Shown in pieces: positions 6,522-9,119 of a stretch of 9,119 nt of DNA. A model generated the notes under the pieces. That model saw nothing but the letters and a program-made list of their open reading frames with translations. It searched no databases and was not told the DNA's origin. This DNA is from JBLMZW01 sp050259035 (lineage in GTDB: Bacteria > Bacillota > Syntrophomonadia > Syntrophomonadales > DTU052), in the NCBI GenBank assembly GCA_050259035.1, contig JBLMZW010000215.1:1-9119 (forward strand), written 5' to 3'. The position numbers were made by a program, and so were the translations under genes. Each line of letters opens with the position of its first letter. The stretch's first letter is position 1.

Positions 6522-6824
6522 TTATTCTATGGCTTTAATATAAAGAACCCGGCTGTAATTGAATACTCCTACCACATTTCCCCGAGCATCGTAAAGATTG
6601 GTTGAAGTATTTCCCCCGGTGTATACGACACTATCATCTCCAAGTTTTAACCCCCGGACGTACCCTTTCAATGTGTGTCCTCCCTCAAAGGTTATCTCCA
6701 CCCGGGTAAGAGAAACGGTTTTTTTACTGGCTTTTGGTTTGTCAATTTGAGGAAATTGGCATCCTGTCATAATAACTGCCAATATGATTAATAAGGCCAG
6801 TAAGGCCGTGGTTTTCTTTTTCAA
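6522..6824 (-). CDS. Small hypothetical lipoprotein (100 aa)
   Basis: A secreted, membrane-anchored protein of 100 residues. The signal peptide is K-K-K-T-T, then a hydrophobic stretch (7-19), then lipobox I-M-T-G-C, so cleavage would leave lipidated Cys22. Met at -3 is slightly unusual for a lipobox. After a short Pro/Lys-rich linker (25-36), residues 38-100 alternate like beta strands: V-E-I-T-F-E-G-G-H-T-L-K-G-Y-V, then a Y-D-A-R-G-N-V-V-G-V turn, ending in V-L-Y-I-K-A-I-E. This suggests one small beta-barrel domain, but no family is recognised. The start is TTG (6822-6824) with a strong site, AGGAGG, 8 bases before it. The TTGA overlaps the stop of the Lon-like gene, so the pair is translationally coupled. 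Confidence 0.85.
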   Translation of the reverse strand: MKKKTTALLALLIILAVIMTGCQFPQIDKPKASKKTVSLTRVEITFEGGHTLKGYVRGLKLGDDSVVYTGGNTSTNLYDARGNVVGVFNYSRVLYIKAIE

Positions 6825-9119
6825 ATCTCACCCCTCCTGGAGTTAATTCGTCTGTGTCTCGCGTGTTTTACTCCGAACAGTTCTTTACTCTTATCGGCCC
6901 ATTTGGTTAATCTTGCATTTACCAAATAATGCACACTCTTGCTTGTATATTCTGCATTCTTCTCGGTTTTACCTGCAGGAACGTTCATAATGATTTCAAT
7001 GGCATCGTCAATGTTGTTTACCGCCCATATATGAAACTTGTTATCGGATACAGCATCAATTACTTCGCGGGCCAGAATCAGGTTTTTAACATTAGTTTCC
7101 GGAATTATTACGCCCTGATGCCCGGTTAATCCACGTTTTTCACAAACTCGGAAGAAGCCTTCGATCTTTTGGTTTACACCGCCAATGGGTTGAATCTCCC
7201 CATTTTGATTAACTGATCCGGTTACGGCAATTCCCTGATTGATCGGAACCCCAGAAAGACTGGATATTATAGACAGAAGCTCGGCGCTGGAAGCGCTGTC
7301 TCCTTCTATTCCTCCATAAGTTTGCTCAAAAGTAAGGCTGGCTGAAAGAGACAGAGGCCGGTCTTGAGCATATTTTGCCCCCAAGTATCCGCTGAGTATA
7401 AGGACACCTTTGTTATGAATGGTTCCGCTCATTCTGACTTCTCTTTCTATATTTACTACCCCTTTTTCACCCGCAAATGTTTTGGCTGTTATTCGTGAGG
7501 GTTTGCCAAAATAGTAGTCTCCGACCGCATAAACGGCTAATCCGTTTATTTCGCCCACCTTCGAATCGGATGTATTTATCACCAAGGTGCCTTCATCAAT
7601 CATCTCTATTAATTTTTCTTCTACCATATTGGACCGATAGGCCCGGTCCTGAATAGCCCGTGTAATATCCTCGGCTTCTATAAGGTCCTTCTTCTCATTA
7701 TCAGCCCAGGCGTTAGCCTCAGTGACAATATCCACCAGACGGCCAAAATCGGTGCTTAATTTATTCTGGTCCTCTGAAAGCCAGGTTCCGTAATCTACCA
7801 GCCCGGCCACCGCTTCTCTGGTTAGATGGCGCAGCCCAAGTTTCCTGGCAACGGAACTAGAAAAACCAGCATATTGATAAACTGAGGCATCCGAAAGATT
7901 CATCTCATTATCAAATTCCGCTTTTATCTTAAACAGCTTTTTAAAATCATCATCATAGTTGCTTAGGATATGATAGGTTTGATGATCACCAATCAGGATT
8001 ACTTTTACGTTCAGCGGTATTGGCTCGGGCTGGAGCGTTTCTCCGGCACCAAGGCTAAGGCTCTTGTATATACTTTCTATAGTTAGTTCTTGGTTTTTTA
8101 AGACCCGTTTAAGTGCATCCCACACCAATAAATTCCGTAACATATCCATAAAGTTTATGATCAAATATCCGCCGTTAGCGCGATGCAAGCTGCCACCACG
8201 AATCTTCGTGAAATCTGTGGCTAAAACCCCAAACTCGCCTTCATATTCAATACTGCCCATTAAATTAGCATAGGTCGGGTTGTTTTCAATAATCACAGGA
8301 GCGTTTTTTAGTTCTGAATTGTCAACCAGCAGATTTACCTGGTACCGGCGCGTGAGATGCCTTTTATCAAGACGTTTAAATATAACCGCGGAAACCTGTG
8401 ATTCTTCGGGTTCCACGAACAATTCCGAATTCTCGATAATGTCTAACTGCATATTTTCAAGGAATACCACTACTTTTTCGTATTGACGGTAATTATAAAA
8501 CTGATCCGCGAAGAAGGCAGCAGTTGCCTGTCTTATGGTTTCCTGTTCCAGCAATCGTAAGCGTTCTTTTAGCCCTCGTTCCAGTTCTTTATAATGGCGT
8601 ATCGCTTCATTTATTCTTTCCTGGACTAGTTTTCCTTCATTTATGTATTTATCTTTTTGTTCTTCACTCAAGCTGGCAAATTGATCTGAGGTTAAAGGTT
8701 GACCGTCCTGCGTGGGAACAGTAATGATTCCAGCCTGATTTCGGGTAATTGAAAACCCGTGTCGATGGGCAATCTCCTCTATATGGGTATACATTTTAGT
8801 GGTATCTTCGTAAAATTTGGTCATTATCTGGTTCTTAACAACTTCAATGTCCTCGTTATTCAAAGCCTTTGGAATGGCCGTGGTCAACCTGCGGAAAAGA
8901 GTTTTCATATCACGCGTAAATTTTTTGCCCATTCCTGACGGCAGCTGTATAGTTAACGGTCGGTCGGGGTTCTGGAAATTGTTCACGTAACACCAATCAG
9001 AAGGGCCTGCACAGGTCGAAGCTTTTTTCTTAACCATTTCCATGGCCAGAGTGTTTTTGCCGGTACCAGGCCCTCCGGCTACGAAAATATTGTATCCGGG
9101 ACTTTTCACGTTCAGGCCA
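6821..9119 (-). CDS. Lon-like (LonB-type, AAA_32 + Lon_C) ATP-dependent protease, 5' end outside the window
   Basis: Partial: the frame runs off the right edge. The codons before the GTG at 9107-9109 read G-L-N and continue the family's usual G-L-x-V-K-S-P-G-Y-N-I-F-V, so that GTG is internal and some N-terminal residues are missing. Counting it as residue 1: Walker A is A-G-G-P-G-T-G-K-N-T (11-20). A long helical insert, characteristic of this Lon clade, spans about 60-230. H-R-A-N-G-G-Y-L-I-I-N-F-M-D (309-322) is the Walker B region, and sensor-1-like V-I-L-I-G-D lies at about 370-375. The AAA lid ends at D-R-A-Y-R-S-N (488-494). The Lon_C protease domain (about 505-710) holds catalytic Ser605 in E-G-D-S-A-S and Lys648 in G-G-V-N-Q-K, 43 residues apart as in E. 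coli Lon. The tail is basic. A cytosolic protein of this domain type should degrade unfolded or specific proteins using ATP. It leads the visible lipoprotein/TPR/MCP unit. Confidence 0.94.
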   Translation of the reverse strand, partial: GLNVKSPGYNIFVAGGPGTGKNTLAMEMVKKKASTCAGPSDWCYVNNFQNPDRPLTIQLPSGMGKKFTRDMKTLFRRLTTAIPKALNNEDIEVVKNQIMTKFYEDTTKMYTHIEEIAHRHGFSITRNQAGIITVPTQDGQPLTSDQFASLSEEQKDKYINEGKLVQERINEAIRHYKELERGLKERLRLLEQETIRQATAAFFADQFYNYRQYEKVVVFLENMQLDIIENSELFVEPEESQVSAVIFKRLDKRHLTRRYQVNLLVDNSELKNAPVIIENNPTYANLMGSIEYEGEFGVLATDFTKIRGGSLHRANGGYLIINFMDMLRNLLVWDALKRVLKNQELTIESIYKSLSLGAGETLQPEPIPLNVKVILIGDHQTYHILSNYDDDFKKLFKIKAEFDNEMNLSDASVYQYAGFSSSVARKLGLRHLTREAVAGLVDYGTWLSEDQNKLSTDFGRLVDIVTEANAWADNEKKDLIEAEDITRAIQDRAYRSNMVEEKLIEMIDEGTLVINTSDSKVGEINGLAVYAVGDYYFGKPSRITAKTFAGEKGVVNIEREVRMSGTIHNKGVLILSGYLGAKYAQDRPLSLSASLTFEQTYGGIEGDSASSAELLSIISSLSGVPINQGIAVTGSVNQNGEIQPIGGVNQKIEGFFRVCEKRGLTGHQGVIIPETNVKNLILAREVIDAVSDNKFHIWAVNNIDDAIEIIMNVPAGKTEKNAEYTSKSVHYLVNARLTKWADKSKELFGVKHARHRRINSRRGEI
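6831..6838 (-). promoter_or_regulatory. Strong ribosome binding site supporting the TTG start of the lipoprotein
   Basis: AGGAGGGG on the minus strand, with AGGAGG at 6833-6838, lies 8 bases before TTG 6822-6824 and inside the last codons of the Lon-like gene. No ATG or GTG nearby would give a complete signal peptide, so this site decides the start. Confidence 0.8.

Noticed and set aside
8064..8724. Plus-strand open frames opposite the Lon-like gene
   Set aside because: They are antisense shadows of a conserved protease frame with no motif or start signal.

Overview
The window looks chromosomal and comes from a low-to-moderate-GC Gram-positive bacterium, most likely a member of the Clostridia (Bacillota). 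The signs are strong AGGAGG-type ribosome binding sites, TTG starts, a DUF2197/YlaI-type zinc protein, a Clostridia-style Lon/AAA_32 protease and a Cache-domain chemoreceptor. This placement is inference from gene content; no marker gene fixes the genus.

Layout. (1) 2-91 (+): the last 29 codons of an upstream gene. (2) 92-467: a gene-free stretch whose first ~210 bases are hairpin-rich, with an AT-rich part just before the next gene. (3) 468-1856 (+): a 14-TM DHA2-type MFS efflux transporter. (4) 1913-1987 (+): tRNA-Arg(CCG) with its own promoter and a rho-independent terminator that runs into the 3' end of the convergent gene. (5) 3543-2018 (-): a compact three-gene unit of a 57-aa four-cysteine zinc protein (DUF2197), an alpha/beta hydrolase and a VTT/TVP38 (DedA-like) membrane protein, with 9-nt and minus-1-nt junctions. 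(6) 3544-3794: an AT-rich spacer with an extended -10 promoter for that unit and a probable terminator for the next. (7) 9119-3795 (-): a second unit reading Lon-like protease (5' end beyond the window), small lipoprotein, TPR protein with a Cys/His tail, and methyl-accepting chemotaxis protein. The Lon/lipoprotein junction overlaps by 4 bp and the TPR/MCP gap is 11 nt, so co-transcription is likely.

How the genes work together. The MCP senses a ligand through an extracellular Cache domain and feeds a CheA/CheW array encoded elsewhere. The Lon-like protein is a cytosolic ATPase-protease. The lipoprotein and TPR protein between them have no recognised function. Nothing in the sequence proves a joint pathway.

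I found no CRISPR array, insertion sequence, phage gene or toxin-antitoxin pair. The points most worth a second look are the Lon/lipoprotein/TPR/MCP neighbourhood, the non-canonical Walker motifs of the Lon-like protein, the Cys/His tail of the TPR protein, and the foldable intergenic region at 160-256.
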